Shown: positions 36,605 through 45,627, counted from the first letter of the stretch. The stretch is 64,000 bases of DNA from Gimesia chilikensis (GCF_007744075.1 NZ_CP036266.1:2961748-3025747), one strand, 5' to 3'. The notes: generated from the letters alone by a model not told the origin. Numbers and translations are program-made.

Positions 36605-37426
36605 ATGACCGAACATACTGAATCCACCGAAAAACTGACAGAAGAACAACTGATTGACCGTGCTCGTGAGGCTTTGAGCGACAGCAGCTGGGTCATTGGA
36701 GAATGTGCCGCCCAGTGGACGGAAAAGTATGCCAAAGGCAGAACCGATGCCGATTTTGGTGCAATGGTTGGGCTGAGCGGCGATCAGATTTATCAGCGTC
36801 GACGGGTCTGGGAGACCTTCGGCGATGTGAAAGATCAGTATTCGAATCTGAAATGGTCCCATTACTACATTGCTCTGACTTGGGATGATGCTCCGGAGTG
36901 TCTCCAGTGGGCTGAAGAAAACCAGGCGACTGTTGCAGAACTGAAAGCCTGGCGACGCGCAGTGAACGGTGAAGATCTCTCTATTTCAGAGCCGTTCGAA
37001 GAGTATCCCTCGGACGCAGAAGTCACCTTCGTTTCAGATGAGCCAATCTCTGTCAGAGATCCCTCTGAATACGAGCAGATGGAGCGGGCCGGGATGGAAC
37101 CGGGATCGCGTGAATCATCCGATGCAGCGGCTACAGTCGCAGGTCATGCCAGAGATGTTTCAGGCTCCGGCGGGGAATACAGCCCCTTCCGTTCAGGTGC
37201 GGCCTCCCCTGCTCCCAAGGGATCTGGATCAGAGACTGCGGTTGTTGCCAAACCGGAAATTTCTCCGGAGCAAGCCGTAAAACGCATCTGTTCTGCGGTG
37301 GAACGTTGTCATAAAATGCTGACTCCGGAAGTACAATCCTCGTTTGCAGAGTTGTCTCCCAAGTTGAAGAAGCGTTTTATTAAAGCGATCAGTGAACTCA
37401 ATTCGGCCGCTGCCCGACTGCAGTAA
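36605..37426 (+). CDS. Hypothetical protein, possible helix-turn-helix DNA-binding
   Basis: The 273-residue protein from ATG 36605 (alternative ATG 36566 adds 13 residues) has no certain family. The N-terminal 110 residues are helical. The segment AMVGLSGDQIYQRRRVWETFG resembles a helix-turn-helix, and the following WSHYYIALTWDD..LQWAEENQATVAELKAWRR looks like the ParB/DUF3102-type pattern in which a WSHY motif precedes a helix. Residues about 120-215 are low-complexity and acidic or Ser/Gly/Pro-rich. The C-terminus is a helical bundle. DNA binding is inference. It is transcribed alone, 105 bp before an HtrA-like protease gene. Confidence 0.55.
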   Translation: MTEHTESTEKLTEEQLIDRAREALSDSSWVIGECAAQWTEKYAKGRTDADFGAMVGLSGDQIYQRRRVWETFGDVKDQYSNLKWSHYYIALTWDDAPECLQWAEENQATVAELKAWRRAVNGEDLSISEPFEEYPSDAEVTFVSDEPISVRDPSEYEQMERAGMEPGSRESSDAAATVAGHARDVSGSGGEYSPFRSGAASPAPKGSGSETAVVAKPEISPEQAVKRICSAVERCHKMLTPEVQSSFAELSPKLKKRFIKAISELNSAAARLQ

Positions 37427-37531
37427 CGAAAACCGGGACAGAATTCACTGTAAGGTTTTATCCGGGTATAGATATAATGTGTTATCTGTATCTGGAATCC
37501 TGCTGCTAATTTTCATTTGAAAAAACAGGTC

Positions 37532-38704
37532 ATGCCTTCAGAACATCCGTCTGCCTACTCGGGGTCTTCCGGTAAATCTTCACTGATTCAGAAATGGTTG
37601 ATCCTGATTCTCACCATTTTGATTGTCTTTATGGCCTTCAAATTGCTGAAGCGGTATTATGGTCAGCCAGATTTCCGAGTCCGGGAACGGGCGGATCTGA
37701 CGCAGACTGAATTAAGAACGATCGAGCTGTTTAAGGAGTCATCTCCTTCAGTAGTGCATATTCGCACGGTCGGTCTTGCATCGCCGATGGACCAGTTCAG
37801 TATGAATCCTCAAACCCCGTCGCAGGGGTCGGGGAGCGGGTTCATCTGGGATCGTAAGGGCCATGTTGTCACGAACTTTCACGTGATTCAGAAGGCAGAT
37901 GAGTACTCGGTCACACTGGCAGATAATACGACCTGGAATGCGAAGCTCGTCGGCATCGCTCCTTCCAAAGATTTGGCTGTTCTGAAAATCGACGCGCCAC
38001 GCGATCAGCTCAAACCGATTAAAATAGGTTATTCTGGCGATTTGCAGGTTGGACAGACTGTGCTTGCCATTGGGAATCCTTTCGGTTTGGATCAGACCCT
38101 GACGACGGGGATCATCAGCGGCCTGGGGCGCGAGATTATCTCAGTGACAGGCAGATCGATCCGCAATGTGATTCAGACAGACGCAGCTATTAATCCTGGT
38201 AATTCGGGAGGTCCTCTGCTGGACAGCTCGGGACGGCTGATTGGCGTTAATACCGCAATCTACAGCTCTTCTCATGTCTATGCGGGGATTGGGTATGCAG
38301 TCCCCGTTGATCTGATCAGTCGCTTTGTGCCTCAATTGATCCGCTTTGGCTTCATTCAGACTCCCAGTTTAAATTTCCTGGGGGTTGATGACTTCGTGAT
38401 TCGTAAACTCAAAATAAATCAGATTTTGCCCAAAGATGTCTCGGGTGTCATGGTTCAGAGTATCATGGAGGGGGGAGCAGCCGACTTAGCTGGTCTTAAA
38501 GAAATCAGAATTGATGATTCCGGGAATCTGCATCTGGGAGACCTGATCATGCAACTGGATGAGATCCCGATTACGGATGCCAATTCCCTGCTGGATGCCT
38601 TAGAAATGCATAAAGTCGGCGACGAGGTTGAATTAGTGGTCTTGCGAAACAATAAAAAGATCAAACTGAAGGCTCGGCTTCAGGAATGGAAAAATGATCA
38701 ATAA
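37532..38704 (+). CDS. HtrA/DegP-like trypsin-type serine protease with one PDZ domain
   Basis: A 390-residue membrane-anchored protease for extracytoplasmic protein quality control. One N-terminal helix (about 22-38) anchors it. The trypsin-like domain has the complete triad: H117 (VVTNFHVIQ), D147 (SKDLAVLKI) and S225 (NPGNSGGPLL). A single PDZ domain follows (about 275-385). ATG 37532 is chosen over TTG 37517 because of the CAGG just upstream; both are possible. Natural partners are unknown, but unassembled pilins or other secreted proteins are reasonable targets. Confidence 0.9.
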   Translation: MPSEHPSAYSGSSGKSSLIQKWLILILTILIVFMAFKLLKRYYGQPDFRVRERADLTQTELRTIELFKESSPSVVHIRTVGLASPMDQFSMNPQTPSQGSGSGFIWDRKGHVVTNFHVIQKADEYSVTLADNTTWNAKLVGIAPSKDLAVLKIDAPRDQLKPIKIGYSGDLQVGQTVLAIGNPFGLDQTLTTGIISGLGREIISVTGRSIRNVIQTDAAINPGNSGGPLLDSSGRLIGVNTAIYSSSHVYAGIGYAVPVDLISRFVPQLIRFGFIQTPSLNFLGVDDFVIRKLKINQILPKDVSGVMVQSIMEGGAADLAGLKEIRIDDSGNLHLGDLIMQLDEIPITDANSLLDALEMHKVGDEVELVVLRNNKKIKLKARLQEWKNDQ

Positions 38705-38834
38705 CGGTCGAGAGAACTCCGCTGGCTCCCTTCTATGAGACTGGGGGAGTTGCGATGGTCGAGGAGTGTTGGTAAATATTCACTCGGAATGGACTTGCGT
38801 CAATAGTTCTTACTCCCGGAATCCGATTTCTTGG

Positions 38835-38862
38835 TTGACACGTTACTGATTTGGATTACTAT
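38835..38862 (+). promoter_or_regulatory. Candidate sigma-70-type promoter for the STAS gene
   Basis: TTGACA at 38835-38840 is a perfect -35 element and TACTAT at 38857-38862 is a fair -10, with a 16-bp spacer. It lies about 77 bp ahead of the STAS-domain start codon. Confidence 0.5.
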
Positions 38863-38938
38863 GTGTAGGTTACTTTGATGCTCGATTGGTTTCTCAATAC
38901 GGGCTTTCTCCAACGATGATCTTGTTGACAGCTGAATT

Positions 38939-39304
38939 ATGCCTGCAGATTACCCACCGGAAATAGTCAAAGAAGGTCAGGTCACAGTTGTGGCTTTGGG
39001 TCCAGAATACGAAAATCTGGATGAGCCAAGACTGGATGCCTTAACCGATGTGTTATTGCAGGTTGCTGAAACAGCGTCCCCTCCGGTGGTTGTACTCGAT
39101 CTCTCTCATACATCCTTCTTCGGTTCGGCTTTCATTGAAGTCATCTTCCGGATGTGGAATCGTCTCAATCATCGAGAAGGCGGCAAATTCTGTATCTGCG
39201 GTCTGAGCGAATACTGCACAGAGGTTCTGGAAGTCACTCATCTGGATCAGCTCTGGGAAACGTTCCCTGATCGTGCTTCAGCTCTCAGTGCCTTAAATTC
39301 CTGA
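38939..39304 (+). CDS. STAS-domain (anti-sigma-factor antagonist-like) protein
   Basis: A 121-residue stand-alone STAS protein. The core reads VVVLDLSHTSFFGSAFIEVIF, where the Ser/Thr after the conserved Asp are candidates for phosphorylation by a GHKL kinase, followed by the RMWNRLNHREGGKFCICGLS segment. Such proteins act in partner-switching control of sigma factors or signalling. No anti-sigma kinase or phosphatase gene is nearby, so the partner is unknown. It is preceded by a candidate sigma-70-type promoter and precedes the orphan pilin. Confidence 0.75.
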   Translation: MPADYPPEIVKEGQVTVVALGPEYENLDEPRLDALTDVLLQVAETASPPVVVLDLSHTSFFGSAFIEVIFRMWNRLNHREGGKFCICGLSEYCTEVLEVTHLDQLWETFPDRASALSALNS

Positions 39305-39379
39305 GTCTGTGCTCGCCTTGTGCATCAAACCTGGCTTCTGGACGCTTCTTCGGTAGCTCACCTCTGCTTTTTGTATCTG

Positions 39380-39409
39380 AACGTTAACGTTTCTGGTTAG
39401 CATTGCTAA
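39380..39409. promoter_or_regulatory. Cluster of palindromes upstream of the orphan pilin
   Basis: AACGTTAACGTT (39380-39391) is a perfect 12-bp palindrome, and TTAGC-ATT-GCTAA (39397-39409) is a second inverted repeat. They lie about 140-170 bp ahead of the candidate sigma-54 promoter and may be activator sites. The GTTAAC core also occurs in the repeat upstream of the tad pilins. Confidence 0.4.
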
Positions 39410-39547
39410 TCATTGTTAATGCGATTCAACGCTCTGATGGGAAAACCGCTTTGAACTCACAGATTCAAACACCTGAAATTGTTTGATTTAGGGCCATTTA
39501 AGGCGTTTTCAAGTGTGATCCGGGTAAGGTGTAAAAATTAGGATATT

Positions 39548-39563
39548 TGGTACAAAGTATGCT
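39548..39563 (+). promoter_or_regulatory. Candidate sigma-54 promoter for the orphan Flp pilin
   Basis: TGGTAC at 39548-39553 (one base from TGGCAC) is followed after five bases by ATGCT (39559-39563). GG (39549) and GC (39561) are spaced 12 bp apart, as in the promoter at 26293-26308. The predicted start near 39574 is 24 nt before the pilin ATG. Confidence 0.6.
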
Positions 39564-39597
39564 CTTGTACGGGTAGAGGAATTTCTATCTGAACTTC

Positions 39598-39801
39598 ATG
39601 AAAGGGCATCCTGTGTTAAAATTAATCCGGACACAAACAAAGCGATGGAAACGTAAAGTCCGTGGTTCTATCTTTATTGAATACCTGCTGCTCCTCACGA
39701 TCATCGGGATCGGGGCAATTGCCGGCCTGACAACTTTACGAAGTGCCCTGATCAATGAGCTAATGGATCTGGCTAACGCGATCAATGCGATCAACTCCTG
39801 A
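39598..39801 (+). CDS. Orphan canonical Flp-type pilin
   Basis: A 67-residue pilin with a basic leader ending in KVRG (G23) and the classic Flp motif G-SIFIEY (Glu at +5, Tyr at +6). It continues LLLLTIIGIGAIAGLTTLRSALINELMDLANAI. The GLTTLR...INELMDLA part aligns with pilins 1-3 of the tad cluster, but there is no Ser/Thr-rich tail. The start could be ATG 39598 or GTG 39613, which has AAAGGG upstream. It is flanked by a candidate sigma-54 promoter and a strong terminator, so it is a one-gene transcript 7 kb from tadC. Confidence 0.82.
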   Translation: MKGHPVLKLIRTQTKRWKRKVRGSIFIEYLLLLTIIGIGAIAGLTTLRSALINELMDLANAINAINS

Positions 39802-39826
39802 TCCAGTCGATCTTTGAAATATCAAT

Positions 39827-39857
39827 AAGCCTGTGTTTCCGACACAGGCTTTTTTTA
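39827..39857 (+). terminator. Rho-independent terminator after the orphan pilin
   Basis: AAGCCTGTGT (39827-39836) pairs with ACACAGGCTT (39842-39851) around TTCCG, followed by a run of Ts. Confidence 0.92.
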
Positions 39858-39990
39858 CGTCATGTTTTTCAATTGATTTGCTTTAATTGGTAAAAAGATT
39901 GAAATAAAGTGAATAGATTGAATATAATAAATTCGATGAATAAACAGCCTGTGGCTGTTTTGTGACTTTAACCAGAGATGAGGCAGACCG

Positions 39991-40557
39991 ATGAAACGAC
40001 TTGCAATACTGACTGTTGTGATGGGCTTGTTTTATATCACGATGGTGGGATTCAGCTCTGCAGAACAGAAGCCTAAAGTTGATGTACAAAACAAGAATGC
40101 TCAGTTAAATCCGCCTCATTCAAAGGATACCGATTACTCAGACTTGGATCGGGACGATCTGAAAGAAGGGCTCACGCGTGCATTTTACGATGTATTGATG
40201 AGCGCCAAAAACGATATTGATAACGCGGACAATGCAGAACTCCGCGATCAGGAAGCTCTTTTCGGGAAAGACGATGACAGACGAGCCGTATTCCAGGAAG
40301 CCCGCAGAACGATTTTTGAAGCAGATCAAATCCTGTCTCGAGTCAAAGCGGAGAACAGAGTAGCGCTGGAAAAACTACGACATCCGCCACAGAGAGTTCT
40401 GCCCAGGCAACAACGCCTCTTGCCGAAAGAGAACGGTGTTCGTAATGACGCCAACATCAAGCAGCAGGTGGAAGCTCAGAAAAAACGAGTAGCTCAGGAG
40501 CAGCTAAAACTGCAGCAGCTGCAAAAAACTCTGGAGACTCAGACTGCTGAAAAGTAA
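39991..40557 (+). CDS. Small secreted coiled-coil protein of unknown function
   Basis: I do not recognise a family. The 188-residue protein has a signal peptide (MKRLAILTVVMGLFYITMVGFSSA), a charged middle region and a C-terminal coiled coil (about 150-188) rich in Gln, Lys and Leu. The segment RRTIFEADQILSRVKAENRVAL is also helical. The ribosome-binding site GATGAGG is clear. It lies between two terminators, so it is expressed alone. The base composition ahead of it (39880-39950) is unusually AT-rich and likely holds its promoter. Confidence 0.6.
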   Translation: MKRLAILTVVMGLFYITMVGFSSAEQKPKVDVQNKNAQLNPPHSKDTDYSDLDRDDLKEGLTRAFYDVLMSAKNDIDNADNAELRDQEALFGKDDDRRAVFQEARRTIFEADQILSRVKAENRVALEKLRHPPQRVLPRQQRLLPKENGVRNDANIKQQVEAQKKRVAQEQLKLQQLQKTLETQTAEK

Positions 40558-40581
40558 GTTAAATTTACCGCGTGACATTAC

Positions 40582-40620
40582 ATAGCCGTGAAGGATACCT
40601 GATTCCTCGCGGCTATTTTT
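40582..40620 (+). terminator. Candidate terminator after the coiled-coil protein gene
   Basis: ATAGCCG at 40582-40588 pairs with CGGCTAT near 40609-40615. An imperfect inner stem and an 8-base loop lie between them, and a T run follows. It overlaps the end of the convergent propeller gene. Confidence 0.7.
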
Positions 40621-42013
40621 CTTGCAGATCCAGGCATAGAATTCGTTTTTCATCACGCAGATAAAGCCTGTGATTTGCGAGTGCCGGATGAGCCCAGGCT
40701 TTGAATTCCAGTAAGCCGGTCAATTCCCCTTTTTCACGATATTCGGTGGGATTCGCTTCGATCAGCAACAGGGTTCCCTGCTCTGTCAGGCAGATTAAAT
40801 GACCCTGAGCTGCGATCTGGGTGCATTTTCCCACTCGCCGTGATTTCCACTGCACCTCCCCTTGCTGCATATCCAGGCAGCGATAAGTGACTGTCGCCAG
40901 ATCTCCGTGAGGCCCATAGATATACCCATCTTTGATAATACTGGTGGCAAACTGATTCTGCATGGATAGGTTCTTCCAACGCGAGATGGGGCGGAGTTCC
41001 TCGTTCTGTAGAATCAGAGCAAACCGCATACAGCCTGTCCCATACGCGGAAGAGATAAACAGGGAATCTTCATTCCAGACGGGAGTGGCACAGTTGCAGT
41101 TGTATTTATTTCCCCAGACAACCCGCCACAGCAGGCTACCTTCTTTCGGATTTAGGGAGAGAATGGATTGTCCAGTGGGAACGATAATCTGTCGTTGGTT
41201 TTCGGCTTCTATCACGATTGGGGAAGCATAGCCCGGCGGGTCAGTTCCAGCAGACCAGACCAGCTTGCCTGTGTCCTTGTGGACGGCGATCACCGAATTG
41301 TTGGCAGATCCACCCGGCTGAAGGATGACCAGATCCCCCTCTATCAGAGGTGAAGCAGACATCCCCCAGTAGTAGATCGTTTTCTGCTCCTGTCGCGGCG
41401 CACCACTGATATCAAAAATATTGACTTTCCAGAGAATGCGCCCTGTATCTGCGGTCAGGCAGAGAAGATCACCGGCAGGCAGCAGGCAGTAGAGTTTTCC
41501 TGCATGCCAGGTAGGTGTAGATCGAGGTCCTCGGGCCTGACGCTGATTATCCAGGTAGGTGGGCGCACCTCGAGTCGACCAAAGCTTCTTGCCAGATAGA
41601 GCATCGAGACAAATGATGTAATCATGATTGAGGTGCGTCGCCATCGTCCAGAGCTTCCCGTCGGCGATCACTATGGAGGAGTATCCACCTCCCAGCGGTT
41701 CCCGCCACAGGACAGACGGTTTGTGCTTATTCCAGTTCACATTCAGTCCGGTTTCGTCGGATATCCCATTTCGCTGATTTCCCAGAAACGAGGTCCAACG
41801 CCCCTGCTCAGTCGTAGTAGAATCACGGCTGTTTGGCTCCTCTCGAGACTGACGATCCTGGTTTTGGGCTGATCCTGGCGAGATTTTGGGTAACTGTGCA
41901 GACAAGGGCCCCGGCAAAGCCAGTGTCCAGAGCAGTAGCAAAACACCCCACTTCAGGAACCAGTAAGCTGGGACTGACTTTCGGAAAGAAAAATCGACAT
42001 CAGTTCGTGACAT
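40613..42013 (-). CDS. Exported PQQ-type beta-propeller protein
   Basis: A 466-residue protein from ATG 42013, chosen because GGAG lies eight bases upstream; the frame extends to GTG 42040. An N-terminal hydrophobic signal (about 20-40) ends in LSAQ. The rest is an eight-bladed quinoprotein-like propeller, with repeats such as CLDALSGKKLWSTRG, LTADTGRILWKVNI and VHKDTGKLVWSAG. Catalytic quinoprotein residues are not evident, so it may be a binding or scaffold protein. It is a paralogue of the propeller gene at 43955: the order of motifs WTSFLGNQRNGISDETGL and RGPRSTPTWHAGKLY is shared. Confidence 0.82.
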   Translation of the reverse strand: MSRTDVDFSFRKSVPAYWFLKWGVLLLLWTLALPGPLSAQLPKISPGSAQNQDRQSREEPNSRDSTTTEQGRWTSFLGNQRNGISDETGLNVNWNKHKPSVLWREPLGGGYSSIVIADGKLWTMATHLNHDYIICLDALSGKKLWSTRGAPTYLDNQRQARGPRSTPTWHAGKLYCLLPAGDLLCLTADTGRILWKVNIFDISGAPRQEQKTIYYWGMSASPLIEGDLVILQPGGSANNSVIAVHKDTGKLVWSAGTDPPGYASPIVIEAENQRQIIVPTGQSILSLNPKEGSLLWRVVWGNKYNCNCATPVWNEDSLFISSAYGTGCMRFALILQNEELRPISRWKNLSMQNQFATSIIKDGYIYGPHGDLATVTYRCLDMQQGEVQWKSRRVGKCTQIAAQGHLICLTEQGTLLLIEANPTEYREKGELTGLLEFKAWAHPALANHRLYLRDEKRILCLDLQEK

Positions 42014-42079
42014 TGTGCTTACTCCATTTAGCAATCGCACTGAACTTCATTCGGGCAGGTGGTCAAAAGATTGAGGGGA

Positions 42080-42547
42080 TTATTCGATTTCAACCCAGAG
42101 CGCCAGTTGCACCGCTGCTTCCAGGGGCATCTCAGCAATCCCCAGAGCGACACGTGTGTGCTTGCCTTGATCCCCGAAAATATCGGTCAGAAGCTGAGAG
42201 GCGGCATTTAAAACATAAGGCTGACGATCAAAACCCGGTGCAGAATGGACATAGCCTTCCAGGCGAATGATCCGTTTGACTCGGGAGAGTTCTCCCACTA
42301 CGGCTTTAACCTGCGCCAGGGCGTTCATCAGGCACAGGCAAGCAGCATTGGCCCCGTCATCTTCATGTAGATGGTCCCCACCAATTTTCCCTTTGAACAT
42401 CAGATCTGAACCAATAAAAGGAAGCTGACCACTGGTGACAATCACATTTCCAAACTGGGTGGCTGGAATGTATGATCCTACAGCCTTTGGCGGAGTTGGC
42501 AGAGTCTGGCCCAGTTCCTGAATTCGCTCTTCGGGGGTTTGGCTCAT
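42080..42547 (-). CDS. RidA family protein (YjgF/YER057c/UK114)
   Basis: The 155-residue protein from ATG 42547 belongs to the RidA superfamily, trimeric enzymes that hydrolyse reactive enamine/imine intermediates. The long frame to 42604 adds 19 residues unlike the family. The hallmark C-terminal pattern is HTRVALGIAEMPLEAAVQLALWVEIE, quoted here in two parts as HTRVALGIAEM and PLEAAVQLALWVE. The mid-part LPFIGSDLMFKGKIGG is also typical. It lies 66 bp before the propeller gene on the same strand. The subgroup and substrate are unclear. Confidence 0.88.
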   Translation of the reverse strand: MSQTPEERIQELGQTLPTPPKAVGSYIPATQFGNVIVTSGQLPFIGSDLMFKGKIGGDHLHEDDGANAACLCLMNALAQVKAVVGELSRVKRIIRLEGYVHSAPGFDRQPYVLNAASQLLTDIFGDQGKHTRVALGIAEMPLEAAVQLALWVEIE

Positions 42548-42714
42548 CTTGTAATAATCCCTCTGGTACAAAAAAGTCGAAGTTGACACGTTACATGATG
42601 TCATCTGTAGCGTGATAATAACATATTTCCAGGGAATTCATCCAGAATCAGAATTACAGAATCAATTGAATTTGTTTTCCGATCTTTTGGTGTTGTCAGG
42701 AATAACAGGTAAAC

Positions 42715-43776
42715 ATGAACTCAGAAAAGCTCGTCGAGCAAGATGGTGAAGGTCAGTCAGAGCCTGGGAGACCAGCCCGCAGGGGAATATGGCTGATGAA
42801 ACCTCTGGCTGTTGTCATGTCAGTCTGTTGGGTTTTAGCCTTGATCGTGCGCCTGACAATCCGGGACTCGGGGGGGACGATTTCTACTCTGATTTTCTAT
42901 ATATCTCCCCTGATTATGACAAGCGCAGGAGCGGTCTTTCTTTCAGTACTGACTCTCTGGATTCGCTGGTACCGTTTGGCTCTGATCTGGCTCTTGATGG
43001 GAGCTCTAACCGGCGTATGGTGCTATCAGAAACAGTTTCAGAAGCATCACACTGCGAATCATGTGTTAGAAGCGGATTCAATGCCTATACGTGTGCTGTT
43101 CTGGAATGTCGGAGATCAGCTCTGGAGCATTGGAAATATGGTTCAGGAGATCAAGCGGGTTGATGCGGATTTGGTGGCATTAGTGGAAGCGGAATCTTAT
43201 TTGTCCACGGAACAGGAGTTCTGGAAAAACACATTTCCGGGGTACCGTTTTCAAACTGGAAAAAATGGTTTTATGCTCTTGTCTCGCCTTCCCACGACCG
43301 CGAGTGAATACGGGAACTTCGGCCGGATGGGGCGTTATCTCAAAATTAATCTTAAGGCTGATGTGTCGCAGTCTGGGGCTTCCTCGATTTCCGAGGCCTT
43401 TGTGGTTTACCTGGTGGATATCAACAGCGATATTCTCAGATCCCGCAAAGAGGCACTGCAGAAGCTCGCAGAGGAAGTTGCTCAAGAGAAAGAAAATCCT
43501 GTTTTAATAGTGGGAGATTTCAATACTCCTGGAGACTCCGTCCATTTCAATCCGCTGCGTAAACTCTGTCGAAACTCATTCGAACAGGCCGGGGAGGGTT
43601 ATAATGCGACTTGGCCCCTGCCCTTGCCTGTACTGGATCTGGATGCGATCTGGGTCAATTCATTGTTCCAGGTACGTTCTTCTGAAAATCGCTGGACCTG
43701 GTACTCGGATCATCGCCCTGTTGTTGCTGATCTTTTACTGCAGACAACGCCTGCTTCGGGTAAACCTGCTGACTGA
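42715..43776 (+). CDS. Membrane endonuclease/exonuclease/phosphatase family protein
   Basis: A 353-residue protein with an N-terminal region of three membrane helices (about 25-110) and an extracytoplasmic EEP domain. The EEP motifs are VLFWNVGDQ near 123, ALVEAES near 158, the catalytic IVGDFNTPGDS near 263 and the final SDHRPVVADL near 337. These match the DNase I-like fold and retain the metal-binding Glu, Asp/Asn and the terminal His. Related membrane proteins act on phosphodiesters in the envelope; the substrate is unknown. It starts at ATG with AGG upstream, divergent from ridA. Confidence 0.82.
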   Translation: MNSEKLVEQDGEGQSEPGRPARRGIWLMKPLAVVMSVCWVLALIVRLTIRDSGGTISTLIFYISPLIMTSAGAVFLSVLTLWIRWYRLALIWLLMGALTGVWCYQKQFQKHHTANHVLEADSMPIRVLFWNVGDQLWSIGNMVQEIKRVDADLVALVEAESYLSTEQEFWKNTFPGYRFQTGKNGFMLLSRLPTTASEYGNFGRMGRYLKINLKADVSQSGASSISEAFVVYLVDINSDILRSRKEALQKLAEEVAQEKENPVLIVGDFNTPGDSVHFNPLRKLCRNSFEQAGEGYNATWPLPLPVLDLDAIWVNSLFQVRSSENRWTWYSDHRPVVADLLLQTTPASGKPAD

Positions 43777-43954
43777 AAGGGGCCATTTGTACTGTGCCCC
43801 ACAGGGCCGTCAGAAAAGCTGTCATTCATGGACAAATCTGCTTTCCTGCTTCATACCGTGAATTAATTTCAGTACAATCGATACAGGATCCTGCCTGCTG
43901 GTCAGCAGTGCAAACGGAAGTCAGACGCTTTCTCCCGATTCAAAGAGGTTTCTC

Positions 43955-45523
43955 ATGCGATCGATCTGTCTGTTTAGTCTGGTGTGTTGTCTGTTCAATT
44001 TGATGCTGCTGGAATCCCGGGTTGATGCAGCGATTTTCAGTGGGGAAATTCAGTCAATCTCTGCTGATCAACAACAGGTGGTGATCAAAACTTCGGGTGG
44101 AAAAGAAAAAAGTTTTACCGTCCCTGCTTCGATTCCGATTACTTTCAACGGGAAAACTGCCGCCTTTGATCAGTTCAAAACAGGACAGCGAGCCACCGTT
44201 TTTACTGACAGTTCTGGCAAGATTACTCGTTTTTCAGTTCGAGAGTCTCTGGAACCCAAAACAAAACCCCCGGTGGAACGTCCCCGTAAAGAAATGAAAA
44301 CCAGTCAGAAGGCAGCTGCTTCTGACGCCAGTCCTGCAGGAAATCAGGGATGGACGCAGTTTCGAGGTCCGAACCGGGCTAATATTTCCACAGAGACCGG
44401 GCTGCTGAAGGATTGGAGTCAAAACCCACCCAAACTCCTATGGACTGCTCGCGGGCTGGGCGAAGGATATTCTTCCGTCTCACTCAGTGGCAATCTGGTT
44501 TTTACCATGGGAACCAAAGCCAACGAAGAGACAGTCTTTGCTATCGATCTGAATACGGGGGAAATTGTCTGGTCTCAGCCCAATGGACCGATCTTTCAGA
44601 ATAACCAGGGGAATGGACCACGCTCAACTCCGACTGTTGATGGCAACCTGGTTTATGCCCTGGGAGCGAATGGGAATCTTGCCTGCCTCTCCGTACGGGA
44701 TGGAAACCTCGAGTGGTCAAAGAATATTCTGCAGGAGTTTTCAGCCAGAAATATCGTCTGGGGGATCAGTGAATCCCCTCTCATCGATGGCGATAAGCTG
44801 ATCTGCACACCGGGAGGACAGGGCGCGACCATGGTTGCACTGAAGAAGCAGGATGGCAGTCTGATCTGGAAATCGGCAGTGCCCTCCAATCCCCAGGCCG
44901 GCTATGCTTCGCCGATTAAAATTGATGTCGGAGGTGTCGAGCAATACGTGAATTTCACCCACTCGGGAGTCATGGGAATTGCAGCTGAAAACGGAACGCC
45001 TCTCTGGGGCAATGATCGGGCGGCGAATAAGACCGCGAACTGTTCTGCACCTGTTTTTTATCCTGAGATGAGTTCCGTATTCTATGCTTCAGGCTATGGA
45101 ACCGGAGGGGCGCTGCTTAAGTTGTCGGCTGCCCAGAATCGGGTCACTGCGCAGTTGGGTTTCTTCACTCCCGACATGAAAAATCATCATGGTGGAATGG
45201 TCCAGATCGATGGTTATCTTTATGGATCGAGCGACCCAGGGGTTCTCACATGTATCAACCTTCGAAACGGTGAGACCGTCTGGCAGGATCGTTCGGTAGG
45301 AAAAGGGGCTCTGACCTGTGCCGACGGTCATATTTACATGCGTAGTGAGAAGGGGCCCATCGCCCTTGTCGAGGTGAATCCCAAAGCATATGTGGAAAAA
45401 GGACGCTTTGATCAGCCGCAACGGACTGGAAAGCCCGCTTGGCCGCATCCAGTCGTCGCTGACGGGAAGCTTTTTTTGCGCGATCAGGATCTACTGCTCT
45501 GCTACGATGTACGTGGTCAGTAG
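43955..45523 (+). CDS. Exported beta-propeller protein with N-terminal beta domain
   Basis: A 522-residue secreted protein with a signal peptide (about 1-24). A small all-beta domain covers residues 25-100 (SGEIQSISADQQQVVIKTSG, FTDSSGKITRFSV), then a Lys/Pro linker. The PQQ-type propeller follows from about 125, with repeats AIDLNTGEIVWSQPNG, LKKQDGSLIWKSAVPS and INLRNGETVWQDRS. It is a paralogue of the minus-strand propeller gene at 40613-42013 but has the extra N-terminal domain. The ribosome-binding site AGAGG is good. A sulfatase gene follows on the same strand. Confidence 0.82.
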   Translation: MRSICLFSLVCCLFNLMLLESRVDAAIFSGEIQSISADQQQVVIKTSGGKEKSFTVPASIPITFNGKTAAFDQFKTGQRATVFTDSSGKITRFSVRESLEPKTKPPVERPRKEMKTSQKAAASDASPAGNQGWTQFRGPNRANISTETGLLKDWSQNPPKLLWTARGLGEGYSSVSLSGNLVFTMGTKANEETVFAIDLNTGEIVWSQPNGPIFQNNQGNGPRSTPTVDGNLVYALGANGNLACLSVRDGNLEWSKNILQEFSARNIVWGISESPLIDGDKLICTPGGQGATMVALKKQDGSLIWKSAVPSNPQAGYASPIKIDVGGVEQYVNFTHSGVMGIAAENGTPLWGNDRAANKTANCSAPVFYPEMSSVFYASGYGTGGALLKLSAAQNRVTAQLGFFTPDMKNHHGGMVQIDGYLYGSSDPGVLTCINLRNGETVWQDRSVGKGALTCADGHIYMRSEKGPIALVEVNPKAYVEKGRFDQPQRTGKPAWPHPVVADGKLFLRDQDLLLCYDVRGQ

Positions 45524-45627
45524 TCGGCAGTCTATTTGTGACTGCACGACTTAACTCAGTTAAAAAATTCCAGACTCTCTGAAAGTGGGGCGTCTGTTTT
45601 ATCGGTTTAGAATTGAAAGTGAGATCA

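Noticed and set aside
42583..42588. TTGACA matching the STAS promoter region (shared GTTGACACGTTAC)
   Set aside because: The 13-base identity is striking but no -10 element lies at the right distance, so it is not called as a promoter.
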